The notes: generated from the letters alone by a model not told the origin. DNA of 64,000 nucleotides from JAEUHQ01 sp964538915 (GCA_964538915.1 CAZIFB010000002.1:248001-312000), one strand, 5' to 3'; positions 11,422 to 20,427 are shown, counted from the stretch's first letter. Numbers and translations are program-made.

Positions 11422-12962
11422 GCCGAGCCTCCGCGCGCGTCGAACAGGCTCTGCGGCTGCTTGCGCAGGATCGCGGTCGTGGGGCAGTTGTAGACGCAGG
11501 CCTCGAACGGCAGGCCGGCGCACAGGTCGCACTTGACGGTTTTGCCCGCGACCGGAGTCATCTTGCCGCCCGCACCTGCCGTGCGCGCCTTCTCGCCCTC
11601 GGGCAGCGGCGGCGGCGGTGCGGCAGGCGTGCCGAACAGCTTCCCGATCCACGGCAGGCTCTGGAAGAACGACGGTTGCGGCGCGGGCGGCGGCGCCGGT
11701 TCGACGAGGCGGATCACGCCGTAGGGGCAGCCGTCGATGCAGCCGGCGCAGCCGACGCAGTTGTCGTACTCGAAGCGGATGCGGCCCTGGGCGTCGCGGC
11801 GGATCGCGGCGTAGTCGCAGGACAACATGCACTGCGGCACCTCGCAGTGGTAGCACGCGGTCACGAGCACCTGGTCCGCGGCGACCTTGGGCCCGACCTT
11901 GCTGAGGCGCGGCACGTGGTCGTCGTGCACGGCGACGCACGATTCGACGCACATGTTGCAGCGCACGCACTTCGTCTTGTCGATGACTAGTGCACGGCCG
12001 CCCTTCACCGACTCGCGTTCGACCATCACGAACAGCTCGTCGAGCAGGTTCTTGCCGACGTCCGCCGGCGACCCGTGCAGCGCAGCGTCGACGTCGGCAG
12101 CGGACACCAGGCGGTTCGCGGCGCGCCGGAGGTCCTGTTGGGCGCCTGGGAGCAGTCTGGCCCACTGCTTCTGCGGTACCGCAACCAGCGCGCTGCGGGT
12201 CAGCGCCTTGTAGGTCGCCGGCCACTTCGCGCCGTCCGCGACGATTGCGTGTTCACCGAACGTCGCGTTGCCTTTGTAGAACGCGAGCACCCGTTCGCCC
12301 GGTGCGTTGGCCGGTCCGGCGTGCGCCGCGATGGCGCCGGCGCGCACGAGGAAGACCGTGTCCGCCGGATCACCCTTCGCGGCGACGAGGTCGCCCTCTT
12401 CGACGGTGCGCAGTTCGGCGCCCTTCTGCAGGGTCTCGATCGCCGCGTCGTCGAGGTCGCGGCACAGGCTCGACGCCCGCAGGTGCAGGCCCAGGTTGTC
12501 GCGATAGCCGGCGTCGATGCGGTTCTTCCACTCCTCGTCCTCGGCATAGAGCCGCGTGAACAGGCGCGCCTCGATGGCGGCGGCGATCACGGACTCGAGC
12601 GCCCGGTAGGTGCACAGCGCCGGGTGGTTGGAGTGCGCGCTCACTTCGCCGAACCACTCGCCCTTGCCGTACCGGCGGTGCACGTACGGCGCGCGGCCGC
12701 CGCGCGCCTGCACCGCTTCGACGCGCCCCGACAGCACGACGATCAGGTCCGTCGTGAGATCGCCCTGGCCGACGAGGGTGTGGCCGGCCTCGACTTCGAC
12801 GATGCGAACGAAGCCCGCGCGTCGCGCGGCCCCGACCGGCCACTCGAAGGTGCCCGCGGTCATCGCGGCTTCCTTGCGAACGCCCTCGATGAGCTTCTTG
12901 TCGACGTCCGCGAAGAGCGGTGAGGCGAGGAGTTCGTCGACGGGATCGGTGCGGAGGCTCAT
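11418..12962 (-). CDS. Double cNMP-binding-fold protein fused to a four-cluster [4Fe-4S] ferredoxin
   Basis: The 514-residue protein has two cyclic-nucleotide-binding folds (about 15-135 and 163-275) followed by a DmsB/NrfC-like iron-sulfur domain (about 325-500). Each cNMP fold keeps the FGE of the phosphate cassette, but the key Arg is replaced: FGEVSAHSNHPALCTYRA and FGEHAIVADGAKWPATYKA have Leu and Trp there, so cAMP binding is doubtful. Four cysteine quartets are complete: C332/335/338/342, C370/373/378/382, C402/405/408/412 and C478/481/489/493, sufficient for four [4Fe-4S] clusters. A Pro/Ala-rich insert (about 421-470) separates the last quartet. The protein lacks membrane helices or a Tat signal, so it probably sits on the cytoplasmic face and connects the flavoprotein with the cytochrome b (inference). 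It starts 6 bp after the cytochrome b stop and overlaps the multiheme gene by ATGA. Confidence 0.92.
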   Translation of the reverse strand: MSLRTDPVDELLASPLFADVDKKLIEGVRKEAAMTAGTFEWPVGAARRAGFVRIVEVEAGHTLVGQGDLTTDLIVVLSGRVEAVQARGGRAPYVHRRYGKGEWFGEVSAHSNHPALCTYRALESVIAAAIEARLFTRLYAEDEEWKNRIDAGYRDNLGLHLRASSLCRDLDDAAIETLQKGAELRTVEEGDLVAAKGDPADTVFLVRAGAIAAHAGPANAPGERVLAFYKGNATFGEHAIVADGAKWPATYKALTRSALVAVPQKQWARLLPGAQQDLRRAANRLVSAADVDAALHGSPADVGKNLLDELFVMVERESVKGGRALVIDKTKCVRCNMCVESCVAVHDDHVPRLSKVGPKVAADQVLVTACYHCEVPQCMLSCDYAAIRRDAQGRIRFEYDNCVGCAGCIDGCPYGVIRLVEPAPPPAPQPSFFQSLPWIGKLFGTPAAPPPPLPEGEKARTAGAGGKMTPVAGKTVKCDLCAGLPFEACVYNCPTTAILRKQPQSLFDARGGSA

Positions 12963-12968
12963 CGCGGA

Positions 12969-13901
12969 TCAGTACCGGGTGACACCGAGGACGTGCACGA
13001 CCACCAGCGCGAGCAGCAGCACCGAGCAGGGGACGTGCAGGATGCGCCAGAAGCGCAGCATCTCGCGGAACACCGAGAGGCGGCGCAGTTCCTTCTGCAC
13101 CAGCTCGCGCTGACCCGTGAGAACGAAGAGATCGGCGCGCAGCGTCGAGGCCGCCGAGGTCGCGGTCGCCGTGCGCAGTTCGGTCGCGACCGCGACGACC
13201 TTGCGGTCGTAGTGGTCGCGCAGTGCGAACGCCTTCTCGATCGACAGCTCGCGCTCGGCGCGCGTGAGCCACGTCGGGCCGAAGGTCCACAGGATCGCGC
13301 CGACCACGCCGCTGCCGATCACCGCGAAGGAGAGTGTGTTCAGCAGGAGGCCCATGGTCGAGCCGGTCCGCAGCCCGCCGTGGCAGATCACGAGCAGCGC
13401 CGCGACGAGACCGAGCCAGACGTGACCCTGCAGCCAGAACGCGAGCCGACCGAGCGGCTCCCTCGGCACCGCGCGCACTCGCACCAGTCCGAGCGCCGCC
13501 GGATCGGGTTCGACGACGACAGCCAGCACGCGATGCACGTCGGCACGACGCAGGATGCGGTCGGCTTCCTTGCCCACGGCGGCGGCGCCTGTGAGTTCAC
13601 GGCGCTGCACGCGGTTGTGCAGTTCCATCAGCTCCGACTGTGCGCGCTCCAGGCTCGGCAGCTTCGCCTTCCACGCGAACTCCGGGCTCAGGCGCAGTCG
13701 GTGCGCCGCGCGCCGGATGGCGTAAGCCGCGAGCACCAGGAACGCGAGCACCGCGAGCCAGCCGGTGGACAGCAGGTAGGCGTTGTTGCCGGCGTCGCGG
13801 CTGCCGAACGCGTGGTCGGACGTGGCGTGCCAGCCGAGCACGAGGATCGCGATGCCCGCCGCGCCGATGGCGAAGCGCGACCGCCAGATGCCGGTGTTCA
13901 T
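12969..13901 (-). CDS. Predicted diheme b-type cytochrome membrane subunit
   Basis: This 310-residue protein has about five predicted membrane helices: residues 10-27, 45-63, 157-175, 184-206 and 286-307. Two helices carry histidine pairs with identical spacing, H160-x13-H174 and H289-x13-H303, the arrangement that ligates two stacked b hemes in cytochrome b561-like four-helix bundles. A soluble loop (about 66-155) and a charged helical segment (about 210-285) lie between. It should move electrons across the membrane between the Fe-S protein and the multiheme cytochrome c, possibly with quinone exchange. Its ATG overlaps the stop of the double-FHA gene by ATGA, and the next gene follows after 6 bp, so it is central to the operon. 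The heme assignment is inference from histidine spacing; overall similarity to a named family was not recognised. Confidence 0.75.
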   Translation of the reverse strand: MNTGIWRSRFAIGAAGIAILVLGWHATSDHAFGSRDAGNNAYLLSTGWLAVLAFLVLAAYAIRRAAHRLRLSPEFAWKAKLPSLERAQSELMELHNRVQRRELTGAAAVGKEADRILRRADVHRVLAVVVEPDPAALGLVRVRAVPREPLGRLAFWLQGHVWLGLVAALLVICHGGLRTGSTMGLLLNTLSFAVIGSGVVGAILWTFGPTWLTRAERELSIEKAFALRDHYDRKVVAVATELRTATATSAASTLRADLFVLTGQRELVQKELRRLSVFREMLRFWRILHVPCSVLLLALVVVHVLGVTRY

Positions 13902-15391
13902 GGCTTCTTCGGCGCCGCGCGGCGGTTGCGGCGGAAGCGCTCGAGCATCGGTCGGATCACGTCGAGGAAGCTCCGCTGCGTGCGCGCGGTGTGGACCGCG
14001 GTGGCCCACTCCGCGGGCGACAGCGGCGTGTCCATCAGAAGCAACTCGGCGATCGACTGGCCGTCGTCGGCGCGTGCGACGCGAGTCGCCTCGCGCGCGG
14101 CGTCGGCCTGCAGGCGCCCGGCCTGCACGAGCAGCTTCATCGCGCGCTCTTCGAGGCGGCGCTGACCGCCGCGATCCCGGCGATCGTTGAACAGGAAGAT
14201 CGCGCGCACGTTGCCGAGGCCGATCAGCGAATGGCGCACGAGCTCCTGGGATCCACCCCGCAGGTGCGTGTTGTCGACGAAGCTGCCGTTCGTGCTCCCG
14301 CGGTCGCGCAGCGTCCAGGTCGAGCCGTCGAACAGGATCTCGGCGTGCTGCTCGGACACCGACTCGTTGGGCAGGCACACGTCGACCGCCTCGGCGCGTC
14401 CGAGCATGTTGCGCGCCTTCATCAGCCGCACGCGCCGCTTCATCCCGTCGCACTTCACGAAGAGTCTCGGCGTCGATTCGTGGAGGCGCGCTTCGATGTC
14501 GACGACGCGGGCGCCTTCCGCCGAGTCGGCCTTGCCGATCTCGGCCGCGACGTCGACCGGCTTCACGGCGATCGTCGTCGGGCGCGCGGGTGGCAGAGGG
14601 TCCGCCTTCGCGGCGGGCGACACTCCGGGGGCGGTGGTCTCCGGACCGGGCGGCTTCTTCGCCGGCAACGGCTGCGTGCGAGGCGCCGCAGGGGAAGGTG
14701 CAGGTGGCGGCGAGGGCGGTGTCGGGCGCGCAGCGGCGCCGGGGCCGGGGCGCGGCGCCGCGATCGTCCGGTCGGGCGCCGGCGCGTCGTTCGGCGGCGG
14801 TGGGGTGGGCGTCGACGGCATCGCCTGGCCCGGCCGGTAGCCGCCGCGCATCTGAATCGTCTGTTCGGGCTCGGCGGTCGGTGCCGGTGGCGGCGTCTTC
14901 GCCGGCATCGGCGTCGGGTCTGGCTGCCGCGAGCCCGGCCGCACCCCCTGCATCGTGCGCAGCGGTTCGCTGGTGTCGCTGCGCTCCGGCGGCGAGGGCG
15001 GCGCAGGCGGCGAGGCGCGCGGGCCCGATGGCCGCGGCGCGACCAGGGTGGCGTCCTGGAAGTCGGCGCCGGGGCGCGACGGCTCGGTCCCTTGCGCCGC
15101 GCGCAAGGTGAAGGTCGTGCGGCCGACGCGGATCTGCGTGCCGGCGAACAGCGGGCGTTTCGAGCCTGCCGCCAGGACGGTGCCGTCCACCAGGGTCTGG
15201 TTCGTCGTGCCGAGCGCTTCGAGGAAGGGTTCGTCGCCGTCGAATCCGATGCGGAACTGCTCGCGCCCCAACTCTTCGTCGTCGACGGTCAGGTCGGCGC
15301 GCCTCGATCGTCCGACCACGATGTCCTTCGCGAGGGGGACGACCTGGGGTTCCTTGCCGAGTTGTTGGACGATCAGCTCGAGGCTCGTCAT
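13898..15391 (-). CDS. Double-FHA scaffold protein with threonine-motif proline-rich linker
   Basis: The 497-residue protein has an FHA-like domain at each side of a long Pro/Ala linker. The first (about 5-98) has VGRSRRADL and TTNQTLVDG but lacks SxxH. The second (about 308-402) is canonical, with LGRAEAVDV, SEQH and GSTNGSFVD. A basic helical tail (405-497) ends RRNRRAAPKKP. The linker (100-280) repeats a short motif of the type acidic-x-Thr-[ILM] followed by basic-Pro, at T115, T146, T178, T209 and T273; similar motifs occur in the linker of the flavoprotein at T629 and T640. These look like kinase target or FHA docking sites (inference). It is the first gene of the redox operon; a Shine-Dalgarno GGAG stands 5-6 bases before the ATG. 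No membrane segment is seen. Confidence 0.88.
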   Translation of the reverse strand: MTSLELIVQQLGKEPQVVPLAKDIVVGRSRRADLTVDDEELGREQFRIGFDGDEPFLEALGTTNQTLVDGTVLAAGSKRPLFAGTQIRVGRTTFTLRAAQGTEPSRPGADFQDATLVAPRPSGPRASPPAPPSPPERSDTSEPLRTMQGVRPGSRQPDPTPMPAKTPPPAPTAEPEQTIQMRGGYRPGQAMPSTPTPPPPNDAPAPDRTIAAPRPGPGAAARPTPPSPPPAPSPAAPRTQPLPAKKPPGPETTAPGVSPAAKADPLPPARPTTIAVKPVDVAAEIGKADSAEGARVVDIEARLHESTPRLFVKCDGMKRRVRLMKARNMLGRAEAVDVCLPNESVSEQHAEILFDGSTWTLRDRGSTNGSFVDNTHLRGGSQELVRHSLIGLGNVRAIFLFNDRRDRGGQRRLEERAMKLLVQAGRLQADAAREATRVARADDGQSIAELLLMDTPLSPAEWATAVHTARTQRSFLDVIRPMLERFRRNRRAAPKKP

Positions 15392-15410
15392 CGTGGCTCC
15401 AGGGCGCCGG

Positions 15411-15416
15411 ATGCTA
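15411..15416 (-). promoter_or_regulatory. Candidate -10 element TAGCAT of the redox operon
   Basis: On the minus strand CTTCCTCCTAGCATCC places TAGCAT 19 bp before the ATG of the double-FHA gene, identical to the hexamer upstream of the flavoprotein gene at 4796. A -35 element at 17 bp (TCGCAT) is weak. The 118-bp gap is shared with the divergent methyltransferase-like gene. Confidence 0.35.
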
Positions 15417-15509
15417 GGAGGAAGCCGGAGCGGATGCGACAGCCCGCAGAGGGAAAGCCGGGGCCCGAACGGCTCACGCCAACGCGGGTTGCGATCCGAT
15501 GCGGAGCGC

Positions 15510-16394
15510 ATGGCCACGCTGCTGCGCCGGTGCATCGCCGCCCTCCGGGCGCCGGGGAACGAACTCGCGTTCGCGGTGCGCAGCGGCCTCGGTTGGCAGC
15601 GCGGTCCGGTCGTTCTCGCGAACGAGGACAAGGGCGGGTTGTTCGCACCGGAACCCGCGGCGCGCGTGCAGTGCCTCGTTGCTCGCTTCGATCTCACGGA
15701 CCTCGAACGCCGCTCGACGATCGCGGCGTGGGCCGCGAACCTGGCGCTGCTCGAGAGCCTGGAGGCGCTGACCAGGGGTATCGCGATCCCGCACCCCGCG
15801 AACGCCGCCGTGCACGCCATCGACGTGGGAAGCGGTGACTTCCACTACGCGACGGCATTGCAGCGCTGGCTGTCGCTGCACGGCGAACCGCCCGAGCCGC
15901 GCAAGGTCGTGCTGCGCGGGTTCGAGATCGACGGCCACGGGATCTACCGCGACGGCCATTCGCGCGCCGACCATGCCCGTTCCCACGCGGCGCTCGCCGC
16001 CCGCCCGGGCGACGTCGTCCGCTACGAAGTGGCCGACGCAGCGTCGGTGCGCCTTCCGGAGCAGGACGTCGCCACACTGCTGTTCCCGTTCCTCACCGCC
16101 TACCCGGCCCTGCGGTGGGGCATGCCGCTGTCGCGCTGGCGGCCGCGTCGCCTCTTGCGTCGTGTCGTTCGTTCGCTGCGGCCGGGCGGCCTCCTGGTGG
16201 TCGTCAACCAGACCGCGGCGGAGTTCGAACGGCTGCTGCGCCTCTTCGCCGACGAACCGCTGGAACGGCTCGCAACCGCGTCCTTCGCCACCGATCTCGG
16301 GCCCGCCGCGGAACGAACCGCCGATCGTGTCGGGTCGGCGTGGCGCCGGCTGGAACCCGGAACGACGCCTCCCGGCCGCCCGCGGCGCGGGTAG
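15510..16394 (+). CDS. SAM-dependent methyltransferase-like protein
   Basis: The 294-residue protein has a central HAIDVGSGDFHYATALQRW segment that resembles the glycine-rich motif I of class I methyltransferases, followed by an acidic strand end (LRGFEIDGHG), a DVVRYEVADAASVRL strand and the late SLRPGGLLVVVNQT motif of Rossmann methyltransferases. It lacks membrane segments. The ATG at 15510 is the first plausible start after the divergent promoter region of the redox operon; the longer open frame upstream is antisense to the FHA gene. It stands 58 bp before the CAP-domain gene on the same strand. The substrate cannot be predicted. The call rests on motif layout only, and the enzyme could be a non-catalytic relative. 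Confidence 0.6.
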   Translation: MATLLRRCIAALRAPGNELAFAVRSGLGWQRGPVVLANEDKGGLFAPEPAARVQCLVARFDLTDLERRSTIAAWAANLALLESLEALTRGIAIPHPANAAVHAIDVGSGDFHYATALQRWLSLHGEPPEPRKVVLRGFEIDGHGIYRDGHSRADHARSHAALAARPGDVVRYEVADAASVRLPEQDVATLLFPFLTAYPALRWGMPLSRWRPRRLLRRVVRSLRPGGLLVVVNQTAAEFERLLRLFADEPLERLATASFATDLGPAAERTADRVGSAWRRLEPGTTPPGRPRRG

Positions 16395-16452
16395 GATCCC
16401 GGCCCTCCGAATCGGCGCCGCAGGCCCCCGTGGCGCCCCGTTCGACTCGCCA

Positions 16453-19113
16453 ATGCCGTCACCATCCACAGATGCTCGTACGTCGCCTTCCAGCGACGGC
16501 CGGTCTCGCCCGAAGCCGAGGAAGAACCCCCTGCCGATCGTCGTCGGCGCCTTCGCGGTCGGCCTGATCGGCTTCCTCGTCGCAACCAGTGGCGGTGGCT
16601 CGGCGCAGGCCGAACTCGCGATCGTGCAGCGCGCCCGCAAGGACGGTCAGCTCGAGCGCGCCGCGGCGGAGATCGCCAAGTTGCGCCAGGCGTGGGGCGA
16701 TGCGCAGGACGATCGACTGCAGCGCCTCGACGCCGAGCAGAAGGAACTCGACACGATCCACGGCGAGATCGATCGCCTCACGGCCCAGGTCCTCGACCCG
16801 GCGATCGCGCGCACGCATGCACAGTGGATCCTGGAGCTGCGTGCGCTCGAGGGCGGCGAGAACCCGGCGGTCGCCATCGCGGCGCGACGGGTGCGCGGTT
16901 CGTTGACGGAGACGTTGCTGCGGCGACCCGTGGTGCGCGTCGCGTCGCCCGACGCGGCGGCGCCGGATGCGAAGAAGGGGGCCGCTCCCGAGGCCGCGCC
17001 GGTGGTCGCCACCGCAGCGCCGAACGAAGCGGCGCCGGCCCGCATCGATCCGCCGGCGGTCGGAAGGCCGGACGTCGTCGCCGCGGCGCGCAAGGAAGCG
17101 ACGCGGCTCCTCGATCAGGGACTCTTCGCGCAGGCGATCGCGATGCTGCAGGAGGGGCTCGCGAACGGCGACGCCGCGGCGGCGGACGGACTCACGGCCC
17201 TGCACGAGCACCTGGAGTTCGCTCGCGGTTCGGCGCGCGCGGCGATGAACGCGCTCCTCGCGGAGGCGAAGCGTGTGTCCGCGACCAAGCCGGACGATGC
17301 GGCGCGGCTGCTCGTGGTCGCGCGCCACCGATTCCCGGCGACGGCCGAATTCGCGCCGCTCGCCGAAGCCCTGCAGAAGGCCGAGCAGGCGGTGCGCGAG
17401 GCCAAGGCGGCCGCGGCGGCGGAAGCCGCGACGCTGCTGAAGCCCGCCGTCGACGACGCGTCGCGCATCGCGACGCTCGCCGGTCTGCGCGGGCAGCTCG
17501 ATGCGGCGAGGTCCGCCGAGGAACGCGGCGACTTCGGCGCGGCGGCGGTCGTCCTGCGCGAAGCCGCGACTGCCGCGCGCGACCGCGACCCGGACTTCGC
17601 CGGCCGCCTCGAAGGGCGCGCGGTCGACGCCGACCTGATCTCCGCGTGGCACCAGGCGATCGCGAACGTGCTGCAGGGCGGGCGCACGCTGAAGTGCACT
17701 ACGGCCGCCGGCCGCGCGGTCACGCTCCAGAGCACGCAGGGTTCGGATCTCGTCGCCACCTCTGCGGACGGCACCGTGCACGTCACGTGGATCGAGGTCT
17801 CGCCGCTCGGCATCGCGATGCTCGTCGACCAGGCCCAGGTGCGCGGCGAAGCGGCCCTCGGTGCCGCGACGCTGCTCTACAAGAACACCGATCGCGAGCG
17901 CGCCGAGGTGCTCCTCGCGAAGACGCTGCAGGCCGATGCCGCGCTGAAGGGCGCCATCGACGGCGTGCTGTCGCGCGGACGCGGCGAGCCGGTCGATTCG
18001 CGCGGTTACACGCTCGGCAAGGAAGGCTTCGTGTCGGCGCGTTCGGTCGAGCTGCAGAAGGAAGGCCAGAAGCTCGCCGCGCGCCTCGACACCGCACTCG
18101 CGGATCGCGACCCGGCCGCACGGGACAAGGTGCTCGCCGAGGTGGGGGCGTCCGGCCCCGAGGCGGTGGCCGTCCTCACGACCGCGCTGAAGAAGCAGTT
18201 CGACCAACGCATCGCGAAGATCGACGGGAGCGGCGTGAAGAAGCAGCTCGAGCGCCTCGCCGAACAGCGCCGCCTGCTCGACACGGCGCGACAGGAAGCG
18301 AAGGCGTTGATCTACGACGAGGTGAAGTACTTCTACCCCTACAAGCCACCCGCGGTCTCGGCCGACAAGTTCGCCGAGTACAACCGCGTGCAGGCGGAGG
18401 TGAACCGCCTCGTTGCCGCTGTGCGGGTGATCTGGAAGGACGAGCGCATCAAGGTGCGCGTGCCGGCGTCGATGCGCGGCGACCTCGACCGCATCGACTG
18501 GCTCGGCAGGAACCTCGCCAGCCTCGGAGCACTCGACCAGGCGGCGATGGCGAAGATCGGCTGGGCGCGTGCGCTGCCCGCTGGCGACACGGTTTCGATC
18601 CACGACTACTGCGTCGACGCGTCGGAACGCGCCGAGATCGAAGAGTGGCGCCGGATCGAGGCCTACAACACGATCGCCGGCAAGCAGGTGAGTTCGTCCG
18701 CGCGCGAACTGCTCGCGATCACGAACGAGTACCGAGCGATGTTCCGCCACCGGCCCCTCGCGATCGTGAAGATCGTCTGCGACGCGGCGCAGGGGCACGC
18801 CGAGGAGATGACGAAGCTCGGCTATTTCTCGCACATGTCGCCGACGCCGGGACGCACGACGCCCTACGACCGCATGCGCCTCGTGGGCTACAACGCCGGC
18901 GTCAGCGAGAACATCGCCCTGCACGACGGGGCGCTCGGCGCGCACAACGCCTGGTGCACCTCGTCGGGCCACCATCGCAACCTTCTCGACCCGAGCCACA
19001 CGGAGATGGGGATCGGTTGTGACGGCCGCAATTGGGTCGAGAACTTCGGCGCGGGCAGCGTGTATCGTGACGACCCGGCGTGGACCGCGGCCGGGGAGGC
19101 CGCGTCGCGCTGA
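16453..19113 (+). CDS. Membrane-anchored coiled-coil protein with C-terminal CAP/SCP domain
   Basis: The 886-residue protein has a short basic N-terminus, one membrane helix (about 27-46) and then a long Ala/Glu/Arg-rich helical region with two Pro/Ala-rich patches. Residues about 745-875 form a CAP (SCP/PR-1) domain, with the expected sequence landmarks NEYRAMF, GHAEEM, GYFSHMSP, SENIA and GHHRNLL including the metal-site His and Glu positions. Bacterial CAP domains bind metals, sterols or lipids, or act as proteases; which applies here is unclear. Topology predicts the repeats and CAP domain outside the cytoplasmic membrane. It is followed after 15 bp by a membrane FHA gene, and both probably belong to the divergent arm of the redox cluster. 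Confidence 0.87.
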   Translation: MPSPSTDARTSPSSDGRSRPKPRKNPLPIVVGAFAVGLIGFLVATSGGGSAQAELAIVQRARKDGQLERAAAEIAKLRQAWGDAQDDRLQRLDAEQKELDTIHGEIDRLTAQVLDPAIARTHAQWILELRALEGGENPAVAIAARRVRGSLTETLLRRPVVRVASPDAAAPDAKKGAAPEAAPVVATAAPNEAAPARIDPPAVGRPDVVAAARKEATRLLDQGLFAQAIAMLQEGLANGDAAAADGLTALHEHLEFARGSARAAMNALLAEAKRVSATKPDDAARLLVVARHRFPATAEFAPLAEALQKAEQAVREAKAAAAAEAATLLKPAVDDASRIATLAGLRGQLDAARSAEERGDFGAAAVVLREAATAARDRDPDFAGRLEGRAVDADLISAWHQAIANVLQGGRTLKCTTAAGRAVTLQSTQGSDLVATSADGTVHVTWIEVSPLGIAMLVDQAQVRGEAALGAATLLYKNTDRERAEVLLAKTLQADAALKGAIDGVLSRGRGEPVDSRGYTLGKEGFVSARSVELQKEGQKLAARLDTALADRDPAARDKVLAEVGASGPEAVAVLTTALKKQFDQRIAKIDGSGVKKQLERLAEQRRLLDTARQEAKALIYDEVKYFYPYKPPAVSADKFAEYNRVQAEVNRLVAAVRVIWKDERIKVRVPASMRGDLDRIDWLGRNLASLGALDQAAMAKIGWARALPAGDTVSIHDYCVDASERAEIEEWRRIEAYNTIAGKQVSSSARELLAITNEYRAMFRHRPLAIVKIVCDAAQGHAEEMTKLGYFSHMSPTPGRTTPYDRMRLVGYNAGVSENIALHDGALGAHNAWCTSSGHHRNLLDPSHTEMGIGCDGRNWVENFGAGSVYRDDPAWTAAGEAASR

Positions 19114-19128
19114 CAGGAGAGCCGAGAA

Positions 19129-20427
19129 GTGCCGCACCAGATCGAGATCACGAGACCGGGCGGCGCGAAGAACCTGCTGCCGATGGCCGGCGAGACGCTC
19201 GTCGTCGGCAGTAGTGCCGGCGCCGACGTGATGCTGCACGCACCCGGACTCGAGCCGCAGCATCTGCGTTTCGTTCGCACCGACGTGGGTGTCCGCGTCG
19301 AGCCGTGCCGCCCCGGCGCGTCGGTCGTCGTGAACGGCGAGGAGCTGTTCTGCAAGGATCTCGCTCCGAACGACGTCGTCGACCTCGTCGGACTGCGTCT
19401 GCGGTGGCTGCCGGAGCCAAAGGCTCCCGCGAAGGCGGCGCCGGCGCGCCCCGCGCCTGCGGCATCGACTGCGCCGGTTGCGGAGCCGCTGCGCCCCGAG
19501 CCCGCCCGAGCTGCCGCACCGCCACCGCGACCTGTTCGCAGCGCCGTGCGCGACCGGAATGCCGCCGACGGCGCGGATCGCGACGAACGACCGCGGCGCC
19601 GCGCGAAGTCCGTCGGGTGGGGGCCGTTCCTCGTGGTCTTCGGTCTCGTGCTCGGCGGAGCGGTCGTTGCCGTGAAGCTGCTGTCGAACTCGACGTGGCC
19701 GAGTTCACCGGCGGACTACGTCGATCTCGCGCGCGAACAGCTGAGGAACAACCAGCGCGAACGCGCTCTCGAGACGCTCGCGTTCGCGATGAAGGATGCG
19801 ACCGGCGCCGTTCGCGAGGACGCACTCGCGCTCTACGCGTCCGTGCAGAAGCTGCACGGTGAGTTCGCCATCGCACCGAAGGTCGACATCGCGCGGCAGG
19901 AACTCGGCCTCGTGACGAAGTTCGCCGAGCGCAATCTCCGCGACAAGGCGACGCGGCCGGCGGCGCGCGAGTTCGTGCGGTCGTGCGACCGCTGGCTCCA
20001 GCGCCACCGCGAGGTGTGCACCGCGTCCGAGGACGGCAAGGTGCTCTTGCGTTCGCTCGAAGAACAGCGAGGCCGCTACGTCGCGATCGCCGCGATGGAA
20101 GAACCCGACACGATGGAGGACGTGCTGTTCGGCGCCCGCGCGAAGATGTCGCTGCAGTGGCGCGAGTACAAGGTGGCGATCCGTGCACTCGACGACTACC
20201 TCGCTGCGCACCCCGGCGATGCTGTCGTCACGGCCGAACGCGAGACGATGCTGCGCGAGGGCGAGGAGTGGCTGCGGGGCCGGCTGCGACTCGTCGATCA
20301 GCTGGTCAATCGCGGCGACACGGGCGGTGCCCAGCGCGATCTCCGCAATCTCGAGGAATGGTCGGTCCTCCCGCAGTGGGAGCCGCTCGTCAAGGCGTAC
20401 CGCGCGAAGCTGCCTGCGGATCGGTGA
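19129..20427 (+). CDS. FHA-domain membrane protein with helical extracytoplasmic region
   Basis: A GTG start at 19129 is fixed by AGGAGA at 19115-19120, eight bases upstream. The 432-residue product has an N-terminal FHA domain (about 1-98) with VGSSAGADV, LEPQHLRF and a terminal VVVNGEELF strand; the SxxH serine is missing. A Pro/Ala/Arg-rich linker follows, then one transmembrane helix (about 164-186, WGPFLVVFGLVLGGAVVAVKLL), then about 240 residues of predicted helices resembling TPR-like pairs. It is 15 bp after the CAP gene and is probably co-expressed with it. Like the multiheme cytochrome it places an FHA domain inside and another module outside the membrane. Function unknown; a phospho-dependent tether is the simplest idea (inference). 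Confidence 0.83.
   Translation: MPHQIEITRPGGAKNLLPMAGETLVVGSSAGADVMLHAPGLEPQHLRFVRTDVGVRVEPCRPGASVVVNGEELFCKDLAPNDVVDLVGLRLRWLPEPKAPAKAAPARPAPAASTAPVAEPLRPEPARAAAPPPRPVRSAVRDRNAADGADRDERPRRRAKSVGWGPFLVVFGLVLGGAVVAVKLLSNSTWPSSPADYVDLAREQLRNNQRERALETLAFAMKDATGAVREDALALYASVQKLHGEFAIAPKVDIARQELGLVTKFAERNLRDKATRPAAREFVRSCDRWLQRHREVCTASEDGKVLLRSLEEQRGRYVAIAAMEEPDTMEDVLFGARAKMSLQWREYKVAIRALDDYLAAHPGDAVVTAERETMLREGEEWLRGRLRLVDQLVNRGDTGGAQRDLRNLEEWSVLPQWEPLVKAYRAKLPADR

Noticed and set aside
15510..16394. EgtD (histidine methyltransferase) as partner of EgtB
   Set aside because: The methyltransferase-like protein lacks the EgtD features I know and is 45 kb away from egtB.
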